Assembly: GCA_003339415.1 (NCBI GenBank)
Contig: PDHQ01000143.1
Coordinates: 1-64,000, forward strand
Origin: Ophiocordyceps camponoti-saundersi (nom. inval.)
Taxonomy: Eukaryota; Ascomycota; Sordariomycetes; Hypocreales; Ophiocordycipitaceae
Direction: 5' to 3'
Length of the DNA: 64,000 nt
Under the pieces are notes generated by a model. That model had not been told where the DNA came from, did not search any database, and saw only the letters and a list, made by a program, of their open reading frames with translations. The position numbers were made by a program, and so were the translations under genes. Positions 1-13,092 of this stretch are shown in pieces; positions within the stretch are counted from its first letter, which is position 1, and each line of letters starts with the position of its first letter.

Positions 1-1540
<1,540 letters not shown>

Positions 1541-1555
1541 ATTAAATATTATATA

Positions 1556-3414
1556 TTATTAACTTTTATATATTTTACGAATTCCGCGCTTATAGCGACG
1601 CGGATATAAACCTCTTATTTTTATTTTATAAGTGGACTCCGCTCTCTCCGTTACCTTATAGTAATAGCTAGCCGCACTCGGAGTAACTCCGAGGGGGAGG
1701 GCGATATTATATAAGTTAATTATAACCGCGAAAATTTTTTACTTAAAATATAGCTTTACTTTAAATTATAATAATCTTAGACCTAAGAGTTTATTATATT
1801 TATTACTTTATTAAAAGCTAAAGTAAATATTAATAAAATTATTTTAAAAAATATTTTTATTTTTATATACGTAATTATTAAATAAATAGCGGAGTTTAAA
1901 AAAGTTTAGGGAAGCGCTTTTTTTATTTTAATTATATTATTTAATAATATTTTCTTAGCTATTACGGCTATAATTTCCTTTTTTTTATAGCTTTAGGGGA
2001 AGCGGAACTTTTTTAATATAAGCTATAATTATAGCTAAAGCGCTAAAAAAGATTATCGAAAAGTAAATTCCTAAGTAATATAAATAATAACTTATAATTT
2101 ATTATAACTTTATAGCTATTTTACTTTAAGTTTAAGGCCTTAAAGTAATTATAATAACTATAAACTTTATAAGTAAAGCTAAGCTTTTATAATAAGGAAA
2201 TTACTTAGTAGCGATATTATAATAATATTTTAAGATATTATTTATAAGCTTTAGTCCGATTTAAAATAGCTTAATATTATTTTTAGAAAAAAGGTATACT
2301 TAATTAGTAAAGGTTATATTCTTATTATAAAGGGGGTATTAGCGTAGCCTTATAGCGAGGCGGTAAGGAAGCTTTTTAGAAAAAGATTAAATTATTAAAT
2401 AAGGTTTTAATAATATAACTATATATAAAAAGATATTATTCTAAAACTTAGTAAAGTTTCCTAATAATTATTATTAATAATATAGTAAATATAAACTAAA
2501 TTTATAATAAAAGTATAATAATATAAGCGAAGATTTTTAACGCTAAACTATATATATTAAAAGTTTAACTTTAGTAATATTTTAAATATTATTAACTTAG
2601 ATATATCGTTAAATATTATATAATAAAGCTATAATATAATAAATATTTTACTATTTTATATATAAAAAGTAAGTTTACTTATTTTATAGCTTATAGAAAA
2701 AGATTATATTATTACCTTTTTTATTAAAAGTTTTACCTTAAGTAAAGTTAACTTTACTTTAAAATAAGAGCGGTATAAGACCGGGTAAAGGATATATATA
2801 TTACTTAACTTTAGAGGTTTATAAATTAAAGCTTTATATATACCGCCCCTCCTTCCCTTTTAGCGCTAATTAGAAATTAGTAATAGCTAAGGCGGAAATA
2901 CTAAAAAGCAAATATAATAATACCTTTTTTTTTAATTTTAACTCTATACTTATTTATAGCTTTATTATAATAATTTAGCTATCTTTTAAGATTAGCTATT
3001 ATAAGGTTTATTATAAGATAATAAAACTTTTATATATATTTAAGCTACGCTAATAAGGTCTTAATAAATTAGATTATTAAGGCCGCTTTAATTAAATACG
3101 GGGATTTAGTTTATAGTAATAATAATAGCTAAAAGGATAAGTAAGCTATATAAACTCTATATTAAACTTAGTTTACGCGTATTTTTATTACTGCAAAGTC
3201 CGCTTTAGGGGAAATATTAGCTTTTAAATTATTAGCTAATACCTAACTTATTAAATATATAAAGTACTAGGTATAGATAAGGTCTAACTTAAAGCTAAGG
3301 TAACGCTTAAGGGGAGGGTTTTACTTTAAGTCTTTTAGTTTTTCCCCTTTTTAGAATATATATAGGATAGTTTTAAGCTATATAAGGTATACTAGCGTAT
3401 AAATTATTATTATT
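1556..3414 (+). mobile_element. Repeat C, copy 1: full-length insertion with (ATT)n tail, inside the Copia element
   Basis: About 1.86 kb, homologous over its length to the reverse complement of 10112-11983. It is flanked by a 15-bp direct duplication (1541-1555 and 3415-3429) that differs by one C/T transition. The right end carries an ATT-rich tail next to the duplication. A variable-length target duplication plus a simple-repeat tail is what target-primed insertion (LINE/SINE type) leaves. I read the sense strand as plus here, with the tail at the 3-prime end. No LTRs, long terminal inverted repeats or recognisable protein were seen. It is probably a non-autonomous retroposon; a LINE 3-prime segment or another element type is possible. 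Confidence 0.75.
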
Positions 3415-3429
3415 ATTAAATACTATATA

Positions 3430-4900
3430 CTTTCTTATACTTATATTAAAAAAGAAATATATTATACTTTTTTATTATTATAAGTATTAGAGGTAGAAAA
3501 AATAAAATTTTATATTTTTTATAATTTATTATTATTAATATTTAAACTTATAAATCTTATAGTATTATTATTAGTTATATTATTAATAAAAGAAAGAAAG
3601 GTATTATTTACTTATATAGGGATATCGATAAATTCGACTTTTTTATTAGAATTAAATTATTCCTTTTATTCTTCTTTAACTTTTTCTTCTTCTTTAATCT
3701 CTTCTTTATCTAAATTTAATTTAGTTATTTAATTATTTTTTATAAAAAGGACCGTTTTCTTAGTCGTTTTTCAAGCTAGTTTATAATAAGGATTTTTTAT
3801 CTTCTTTAGAATAAAACCTATAAGGGAATTCATAATAGCTATAATTTTTTCCTTTATTTTCCTCTCTTTCTAGGCTTTTAATAAAGCCTTTATTTACTAT
3901 ATTTTTCTCTTCTCTTCTAAAAAGGTATTATTTTATTCCTACTAATTAAGGGCTTTATAAGAGTATAGGTATTAGTATAAATCTACTTTATGCCCTTTAT
4001 TTTTATAGTTTAGGTAAAAAATATTTTTTTTTTACTTATAAGGCTTTTTACCTTTATAAGAGGTACTTAAAACCTTCTTAAAAGTAGCTAAAAAAGCGTT
4101 TCTTTTCTCTTTATTAATAAGGGAAGAGAAAAGGGTCTTAAGGGTATACGCCTTTTTATTCTTTTATAAGGCTTATATAATATTTATTATAAAGCCTTAA
4201 TATTTATTTTATAAGCTTATAAGCGTTAAGCTTATTATAATAATCTCGGGTATTTTAATATCCTTAAAAAGAAGCTTTTTATAGCTTAATTTTATCTTAT
4301 TAAGATAAACTTTTATATTACCTTTTATATAATATATATTAAAAAGATCTCTTATAAGAAGAAAACTCGATATAAAGGAAAAGAGATTATAAAAGTTTTT
4401 TAACTTATCTTAGGTAACTTTAATATCTTTAATATACTTTATTTATATTAAGGAACCGTTATTAATAAATAGCCTTATAAGGGCTAAAGCGTTTTTAGTT
4501 TTAACGTTACTTTCTTACTATATAATAAGTTAAAGTTTTTTGCGTATAAGGGTAAACTTTATATAAAGCGCCTAAGTAAGATAATTCTTAAAGCCCTAAA
4601 GCTTAGAAAAATTATAGCAAACTTTAAACGATATATTTCTTAGCTAAAAAATAGCTTATTTATCTAGTAATATTTTTTAGATTTTTCTTACACTTTTTAT
4701 AGCCTTTTTAAAATAAGAGGAATTATTATTATATAAGTATAAGATAGAAATTAAATAGCATTTTCGATTAGTTTAAAGTTAGAAAAATAATTAATTATTT
4801 AATAATAAAGATTTAAATAATAAGAATATTAGATATAGAAGCGCGTTTAAATTAGATTAGAATAATAATAATTTTATAATAATAAGTTAATAATAGAATT
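3430..4900 (-). pseudogene. RIP-degraded Gag of the Copia element with eroded CCHC zinc knuckle
   Basis: On the minus strand, 4016-3975 reads Y-L-N-Y-K-N-K-G-H-K-V-D-L-Y. Replacing each Tyr codon (TAT/TAC) by Cys (TGT/TGC), the reverse of a RIP change, gives the exact retroviral-type knuckle spacing C-x2-C-x4-H-x4-C. Downstream in the same orientation (lower coordinates) the frame is rich in Lys and Glu. Its order relative to the pre-integrase and integrase remnants at 1170-290 fits one Copia element split by repeat C. The upstream limit near 4900 is a guess, and no 5-prime LTR was identified. Confidence 0.6.
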
Positions 4901-6616
4901 ATTTAAAATATAAGGAAGAGAGTAAGTAAATAAATTATTATCTACTAAATAATAAGAAAACCTTATCTCTAAATACTTAATTTCTTATAAATATAGTAAC
5001 CTTTCTAGTTCGGAAGAGGATTATTCTATACGCTGGAAAATAATATATTTAGGAGTGTTTTTAGAAGTTTAAAAAGTACTATAATTAATTTAATATTCGG
5101 CTTTCTATATTACCTATTTCCGTAAAGTTTAGAAACGCCGACCGTAACGGATCTATATAAAGTCTTAAAAGTTTATATTATTCTTAGCTTTAAAGGCCCG
5201 GAGCCTTATATATAAGGGTAATAATATATTATATTAGTGCTTTTAAGGTATAAAATAATAACCTTAGTTATTTATTTATATAATAAATATAGTAAAATAT
5301 TAAATTTTTTATATTATATTATATAGTAATTATTATATTTTTATATAAGTTATTTATACCTTTATTATTTATTATAAAGAGTAAAAACTATTATAAGCAC
5401 TTATATTAGTTAAGTAAGTAATAATATAAAAATAAAAAGTAGTAAAATATTAATAATAGTTATAGAAATTTAGAAAAACTTAAAAATTATAAAAAACTTT
5501 TAGCTTTTCTTAATTAGCTATAATTTATATTTTTTTAAGTTTATAAAGTTATTATATATATATCTATAATATATTTTAAAAAATTAACTATTTTTTTATA
5601 AAGAATATTTATAATAATATTTATATATAAGTTAGCTTTTAAAAGTCTTATTAAGATTAAAAAAAAAATATTAAATATAGTTTTTTATTATTTTAAAGTA
5701 TATAAATATATTATTTAGGTAAATAATAGAAATAATATTTATTAAAAGTTTAAATATTTTATTAATATAATATAAAGTATTTATATAATTAAAATATAAT
5801 AATAAAATATTTAAAACAAGTGTATTATAAGTAAAAAATAGTTTTTAATTTATTATTTTTTTAATATAAATATAATAATAAAAATATTAAAAGTTAATTT
5901 TAAAGAAAACTATAATACTTTAAACTTAATTTATAATCTTTAAAATAAAAAAAGGGTAATAATTCTTAATTATTTTTTATTTTAACCTTAATAATTTATA
6001 TAAAATTATAATCCCTTATCTTTTTAAGAATAAAAAAAATAAAAACGCTATTAAGATTTTAAAATTCTTATATTTATTTTTTCTTAATAGTAATATTAAG
6101 GTATTTTTAAAATATCCTAAGTTTAGTTTAAAAAAGTAAGTAAATAAAGCTTTAAAAAGGTATAACGTTATTAATTAGATTTATAATATAAGCTTTATTT
6201 TTTCTTATTTAAGAGGATTAAGAATTTAAATTTTTAAAATATATTTTTAAATTTAATAAAAACTAATAGTAATTTAACTTTTAATATTAAAAATAGCTTT
6301 AAGTTTTTTTTATTTAAAAAAAGTATTAAGTAAAATATAATTTTAAATATATAAAAATATTATTTTTCTTTTTATATAACTTCTTTTATATTAAGAAAGT
6401 AAGCTTATTATAGTTAAGATAATTTATATTATTATTAAAAAGTATTAAAAAATAAGTAAATTTATTTAGCTATTAATATAAATATTCTTAATATAATAAA
6501 ATTATTACTTATAATTATATTAAAAATATAAAAATAATAATAATTTAAAATTTTTTTAATTTATATTATAAAAAGTAATTAATATTTATTAAAGCTTATT
6601 AATTATAATATATTTA
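4901..6616. other. AT-rich RIP-mutated DNA, no feature recognised
   Basis: The tract is almost free of CpA and TpG and made mainly of TA, AA and TT steps. It probably contains the 5-prime end of the Copia element and its flank, but no duplicated LTR partner lies inside the window to prove this. No gene seen. Confidence 0.5.
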
Positions 6617-6620
6617 CTAA

Positions 6621-6945
6621 TATTACACGCTAGCACTAATAAAGATTTCCTTTTAAATATTTTATAATAATATCTAAGGATTTTTAACTCTATTTATATA
6701 ATCCCTAAAAACCTTCTTATAAAATTACCTAAAAAGACTTTAAGGAAAATTACTAAAAGATATAATCGCTTTTTTACTAAGATTTTACTATACCCTTACT
6801 TATATATATTAGTATATACCCTTATATATTTAAATAAGATTTTACTTATAAGAGTTTTTCTCTCTTTTCCCTTTTTTCCCCTTAGCTTAAAATCTTTATT
6901 TATAATATTAATATTATTATTTACTTAATATATTTCTAAGCTATA
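6621..6945 (+). repeat. 5-prime LTR of element F
   Basis: A 325-bp direct repeat of 21208-21532; most visible differences are transitions. It begins TATTACACGC, plausibly TGTTACACGC before RIP, and ends CTATA. It contains a pyrimidine-rich block near 6856-6883. Confidence 0.8.
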
Positions 6946-9389
6946 ATATTATTCTAAGCTTACTTTTTACTAGTATATAATTAAGAAATATATATATTAT
7001 TTTTATATTCTTATATAAGATAAAAAAGATCTTATATATAACTAAGATTATAATTAGCCTTAAAATATATATTTAAAGCCCTTAACTAAACTTTTAGGCG
7101 ATTAAAGAAACTCGCCTTAAAAATATTAAACTTTATAATAAAATAAGGTTTTATTAAAAATTAATCTATAATTATAGCCGCCTTTCTATAAAATATAGTT
7201 AATATAATTATATTATAAAAATAACGTATAGAGATAATATAATTATAAGTATAAATTATAAAACTTTAAAATTAGTTAACTTAAAAAGATTAAAACTTAG
7301 ATATAAAAGAAACTTATTAAAAATATTAATTATATTAAAGATAAATAAAGAAATACTTATTTTAATTAAAAAAGCTACTTAGGATATTTTTACGCTAATT
7401 ACCTTAATAAGATAGCTAAACTTTTTTTATTTAGATACTGCGAAAGTTTACTATAAGAAGGTAAGTAAGTTTTTAAGTAAAAAAAAAACTTTAATACCTT
7501 CCTTATAAACTTAAGAAATAAAATAAAATCTAATAAAATAATATTTTATAATAAATAATATAGGATAAATATCTTATTTTATACCTTAAAAAGAAAAGCT
7601 TATAAATTTTTAAAAACTTAACCTAAGTAAGAAAAACGCTCTTTTTTTAAATTAGCTAAAATAGTTTAATATTTAAAGTTTACTTATAGAAGATTAAATA
7701 AATTTTCTAAGGCTATAAATTAGCTTTATAAACTAAATTTTTCCTTAACTAATAAGTAAGAAATTTAAGAGTTTTTTACGAAGTTTAACTACCTTATAGC
7801 TAAAACTTAAGTTTCCTTAGCTTAGATTAAGTATATATTTCAAAACTATTTATTTACTAATCTTAACCTAAGCTTTCTTATAAAAGTTAAAGATTTATAT
7901 ATAATATATAAGAAATTTTATAAGTATATAAAAAACGCTTTATTTTACTAAGAGAAGGAATCTACTTACTAAGAAGCCGCGCGAAAAGCTTATTAAGGTA
8001 ATAAGATAACTTTAATAATATAGAAAAAAACTAAAATTATAATTATAACTATAACTTTATATTAAAAAAGCTAGCTTTTAAGCTAAAATAAGAAAAAAGT
8101 TTATTAAGAAAATAATACTTATTTTATTTAGAAAAAGAAAAGCTATATAGCTAAAGATTACCTTAACTAATAGAAAATAAATAAAGTTTATAAAATTTAA
8201 ATACCTTCGCTTAACTTTATTTAATCGGATAATTTTAATTTAGGAAAAGAGTAAAATTATTATAAGGCTCCTTAATAATTTTAAAAATATTATATATAAA
8301 AAAGTTATTTACTATTAATAATTAAGTTTAAGTTAATAATATTACTTTTTATACTTTTATCTTATATAGTATTAAAGTAAATACTTATCTTTTAATTAGG
8401 TATTATTTTATAAAATAAGTAATAAAGCGCTTAAGCACTAAGCTTATCCTTATCTATTTTATCCCTCTTATTAATTTTTAAAACACTAAGCTAACTTAGT
8501 TTATAAATATTTAATTATTACCTTAGTAATTAATAGATAATATTTCTCTTAAGAAATTTACGAAGTAATTAACTATATTTACGATTTTTTTATTATTATA
8601 TTTAAAATAACTAAAAATAGGTTATTACTTAACTATATAGTTTAGAAATTAGTTTAGCTAAATCTTACCTACTTTTACTAAATATTTACTTTTAATCTTA
8701 TTATTAAAAAAGCCTCTTTATACTGGAAATCCGGATCTAACTATTTAAGCGAACGCTAAATTTATAATCTATCTCCTCTATTAAAATAAGCGTAAATATT
8801 ATATCTTTTAGTATTTATAAAGGAAGAAAGATTTTATATAGCTTATAAAAGAAAAAAGCTAGCTTAAACCTTAACTTAAAATAATTAAAAAACTAATAAT
8901 ATAAATAAAAATATTTTAAAATAATAACTTATCTACTAAGTATAATAAAACTTTTATTATATATAATAAGAAAAAATAACCTTATAAATATTTATAACTT
9001 TTATAAAACTAAAAAATAATAATAACTTAATTATAATTATAAAGCTAAGATTAGCTAGCTATATATATATAAAATAAAAAATCTTATTTTTTTTAAAAAA
9101 AACTTAAATATATTACTTATATATATAGTATAATTCTTTTAGCTTTTAAATACTTTAAAAGATTTTCTAATAAAAAGAAAGCTTATACTTTTACTAGCCC
9201 CTAACCTAGTTATAATATTACTTTTAAATTTAAAAAGCTTTTAAATCTAATAAAACCTCTTTTTTATAAAATATTTATAAAATACTTACTTTTAAAAAAG
9301 GAAACTATTAACTATTTACTTAAGATTAAGTTTATTAAGCTAAATATTAATTTTTATATTAGTTTTATTCTCTTTATACTAAAGCTATA

Positions 9390-9720
9390 TTTAATAGCTT
9401 AGCGCTTTATATCGATTACTAATAGATAAATAACTATTTAAAAAGTTAGATTTTACTTACTCTCTTTTTAAAAAATATAATATTTAGCTACTAGGAGGCG
9501 AAATAATTCTTAAAAATTAATATTATTTAAGCTTTTTATTATCTTTATTTTAATTTTAATTTTAAATATCTTATAGCTTTTTATATAAAGTTTAATATAC
9601 TTTATTAGCTAATTTTCTTATTTAGCCTTAAAATAAAGCTAGCTTAGTTTTAAAATATTATTAACGCTTTATTTTATAGTCTTTTTAACCGCTATATAAA
9701 TATATAGCGGAATAATATAT
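9390..9720 (+). pseudogene. Gypsy reverse transcriptase remnant of element F
   Basis: Plus-strand translation keeps several reverse transcriptase blocks in order: a Y-I-D-Y block (RT motif near the LRFCVDYR position), then A-K-x-F-L-K-I-N-I-I-x-A-F-Y, then F-S-L-K-I-K-L-A-x-F, which corresponds to the PFGLxNAPATF block. The catalytic YxDD region is eroded. Stops lie at likely Gln or Trp codons. It is clearly a dead copy; the Gypsy family call rests on the block pattern. Confidence 0.75.
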
Positions 9721-10076
9721 TAATTTACTTAAATAGCGAAAAAAAGAAATATTAAAAAAATACTTAAAAATAATTTAACGCTAATATTAAATAAACTTAT
9801 AAGGAGATATTTAGTTTTTAAAGTTTAATATTATAAAAGTTAATTACCTTAATATAATATTATATATAAGCTAAGGAATAAGCGTAAATTTTAATAAAAT
9901 ATAAGTAATTTAAAATTAGAAATTTAAAAATCTTTATAATTATAAAGCTATTTATTTATTTATAAAATTTTATAATTTTATTTAAATCTCTTATTATTAT
10001 ATTAATATTATTATTAAGCTTTTAAATTATCTCTTAAAAAATATTATTTTTAAGCTTAAATTAAAATAAAAAGAAA

Positions 10077-10111
10077 TATTAAAGTTTAATATTTTAATAC
10101 TCTTATATAAA
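10077..10111 (-). repeat. Distal fragment of the 3-prime LTR of element D
   Basis: It matches the first 35 bp of the right LTR (18750-18784) with two transitions. The rest of this LTR resumes at 11996 after the repeat C insertion. Confidence 0.85.
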
Positions 10112-11983
10112 ATAATAATAATAATAATATTTATACGCTAGTATACCTAATTTAGCCTAGAACTATCCTATATATATTCTAAGAGTAGGAAAAACCGGAG
10201 AACTCGGAGTAAAACCCTCTCTTTAAGCGTTACCTTAGTTTAGGGCTAGACTAAGTCCGTACCCGGTACTCTATACCTTAGATAAGTCTAGTAATAATAA
10301 GTAATTAGGAAGCTAATATATCTTTTAGAGCGGAGTCCGCGGTAATAAAAATACGCGTAGTTTAAGTTTAGTACGAAGTCTATATAGCTACTTATTTTCC
10401 TAAGCGTTATTATCGCTATAAACCGAATCTCCGGGCTTAATTATAGCGTCCTAAATAATCTATTCGATTAAGGTTTTATTAATATAATTAAGGAATATAT
10501 AAAAGTTTTACTAGCCTATAATAAACTTTATAATAGCTAATTTCGAAAAGCGGCCTAATTATTATAGCGAAGCTATAAATAAGTTTAGAGAGGGGGTTAA
10601 AAGTAAAGCTACTATATTCGCCTTTTAGTATTTCCGCCCTAGCTATTACTAAACTCTAGTTAGCGCTAGAGGGGGAGGAGGGGTAGTATATATAAAATTC
10701 TAATTTATAAATTTCCGGGGTTAGGAAATATAAGTATTCTTCGCTTAGTCCTACGCCGCTCTTATTTTAAGGTAAAGTTAACTTTACCTAAGGTAAGTCC
10801 CTTAATAAAAAGGGTAGTAATATAGTCTTTTTTTATACGCTATAAGGTAAGCTAACTTACCCTCCGCGTATAAAAAGGCGGAGTATTAGCTATATTATAG
10901 CTTTATTATATAATATTTAGTAATATATTTAAGCTAGTAATACTTAAAATATTATTAAAGTTAAACTTTTAGCTTATAAGGTTCCGCGTTAAAAATCTCC
11001 GCTTATATTATTATACCTTTATTATAAATTTAATTTATATCCGTTATATTATCGATAATAATTATAAAAAAACTTTACTAAGTTTTTAAATAATATCTTT
11101 TTATATATAATTATATTATTAAAATTTTATTCGAAAACTTAATCTCTTTTTAAAAAGCCTCCTTCCCGCCTTAATATAAGGCTTACGCTAGTACCTTTTT
11201 TATAATAAAAGTATAGCCTTTATTAGTTAAGTATACCTTTTCTCTAAAAATAATATAAAGCTATTTTAAATTAAACTAAAGCTTATAAATAATATTTTAG
11301 AATATTACCGTAATATTATTACTAAGTAATTTCCTTATAATAAAAGCTTTACTTTACTTATAAAGTCCGCGGTTAATATTTATTATAATTACCTTAAGGC
11401 CTTAAACTTAGAGCGGAGTAATAATAAAGTTAAAGCGAATTATAAGCTAATGCTTATATTACTTAGGAACTTATTTTTTAATAATTTTCTCCGGCGTTTT
11501 AGCTATAACCGTAGCTTATATTAAAAGAGTTCCGCTCCCCTTAGAGTTATAGAAAAAAGAGGAAACCGCGGCTATAACGGCTAAGGAAATATTACTAATT
11601 AATAGAGTCGGAGTAAGGGGGGCGCCTCCCTAAACCCTCTTAGACTCCGCTACTTATTCGATAATTACCTATATAAAGACTAAGGCGTCCCCTAAAATAA
11701 TCTTACTAATACTTACCTTAGCTTCTAATAAGGTAAAAAATATAGTAAACTTTTAAGTTTAAGTTTATTACGATTTAGAGTAAAGCTATATTCTAAGTAA
11801 AAGATTTTCGTAGTTATAATTAACTTATATAGCGTTACCCTCCCCCCTAAAGTTATTTTAGGCGCGGCTTAAGGCTATTATTACGGGGTAACGGAAAGAG
11901 CGGAGTTTGCTTATAATATAAGAATAAGAGGTTTATATCCGCGTCGCTTTAGGCGCGGGATCCGTAAAATATATAAAAGTTAG
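10112..11983 (-). mobile_element. Repeat C, copy 2: inserted in the LTR of element D
   Basis: The reverse-complement counterpart of 1556-3414. An AAT-rich tail lies at its left end. A 12-bp target duplication, 10100-10111 and 11984-11995, differs by one C/T. It is less AT-eroded than the other copies and keeps more CpG and GC-rich patches, so it is the best copy for reconstructing a family consensus. No recognisable protein was found in either strand by eye. Confidence 0.8.
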
Positions 11984-11995
11984 CTTTTATATAAA

Positions 11996-12209
11996 GATAA
12001 CTTTATTAATATAAATTAACTTAGGAGGTTCTAAAGTATATATAATATATATACTTAAGATTATAATTTATATATAGCTTACGCGCGGCCTGCGCGTAAC
12101 GCTAACTAATTATATATACTTATATATACCTTACGATTATTATACGCGTAGACTTAAATAAGCACTTTTACGTAATTTAGCTATTTGGGCATAGCTTAAA
12201 TCCCTTATA
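11996..12209 (-). repeat. Proximal part of the 3-prime LTR of element D
   Basis: It is 214 bp, the same length as the matching part of the right LTR (18785-18998), and ends CCCTTATA. It contains a GC-rich core near 12080-12105 (GCTTACGCGCGGCC). Minus-strand bases just outside it (12232-12210) are purine-rich, A-A-A-G-C-G-G-C-G-G-G-A, consistent with a polypurine tract. Confidence 0.85.
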
Positions 12210-13067
12210 TATCCCGCCGCTTTAGGGAAAAAAGTATTTCCGGCCGCGGTATATACGCGTATAAGGTATAAGTTAAAATATCCCTTATATAAATAACTTT
12301 TCTTTCTTTTTTTTAAGCTAATTATATTATTTTTCTTAGTAAGTAATTTCTTTATTTATACTTATTAGTTTATTAGCCCGCTATTATATTTCTATAATTA
12401 TTTTTTATATTATTATTTTTATTTTTATTATTATTATTATTATTTTTTTATTACTATTATTTTTTAAGCTCTCTATACTTATTAAGTTATCTTCTCGCCT
12501 TATTAATATATTATCTAACTAGCTATAACTATTATCTTACGTAATAAGTAAATATATTATAAAAAGAAACTTAAATAATAAAAATATCGCTATATTATAA
12601 AAGGTAAAATATTTATATACGCCTTATATTTAAAACCTTTATAATAGCTATAATATTAATTATTAATAAAGCTATAAGGCGGCTTATAAAATATATAGAT
12701 TATAGCGAAAATAATACTTTTAAGAAAAGTATTTATTTACTATAAATATACGCTTACGCTAAGCTATTTATAACTTATATATTATAATTAAAAAAAGATA
12801 AGCTATTACTTTACTTATTTATATTTATATTAAAAAAGTCCCTAGCCGCCGCGCTCACCTAACGCTTAAGTTTATTATTTATATTAATTACTTATAAGCT
12901 ATAATAGCTATAGCTTATATTATTTCTTATCTAGCGATAAGTTTATATACCCTTACTATACTTTATTAATAATATTCCTCCGCGCTTATTCTCGCTACTA
13001 GTAATATAATCGCTATCCCCGCCCCTTATACCTTAACCTATAATATATTTATAATAATAATATAATA

Positions 13068-13092
13068 CTAATAATAATAATAATAATAATAA
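13068..13092. repeat. Short (TAA)n microsatellite inside element D
   Basis: A run of TAA units about 25 bp long. Confidence 0.85.

Noticed and set aside
10077..10111. 34-bp duplication at 10078-10111 and 18751-18784 as a very long target duplication
   Set aside because: It continues into the rest of the D LTR once repeat C is removed, so it is LTR sequence, not a target duplication.
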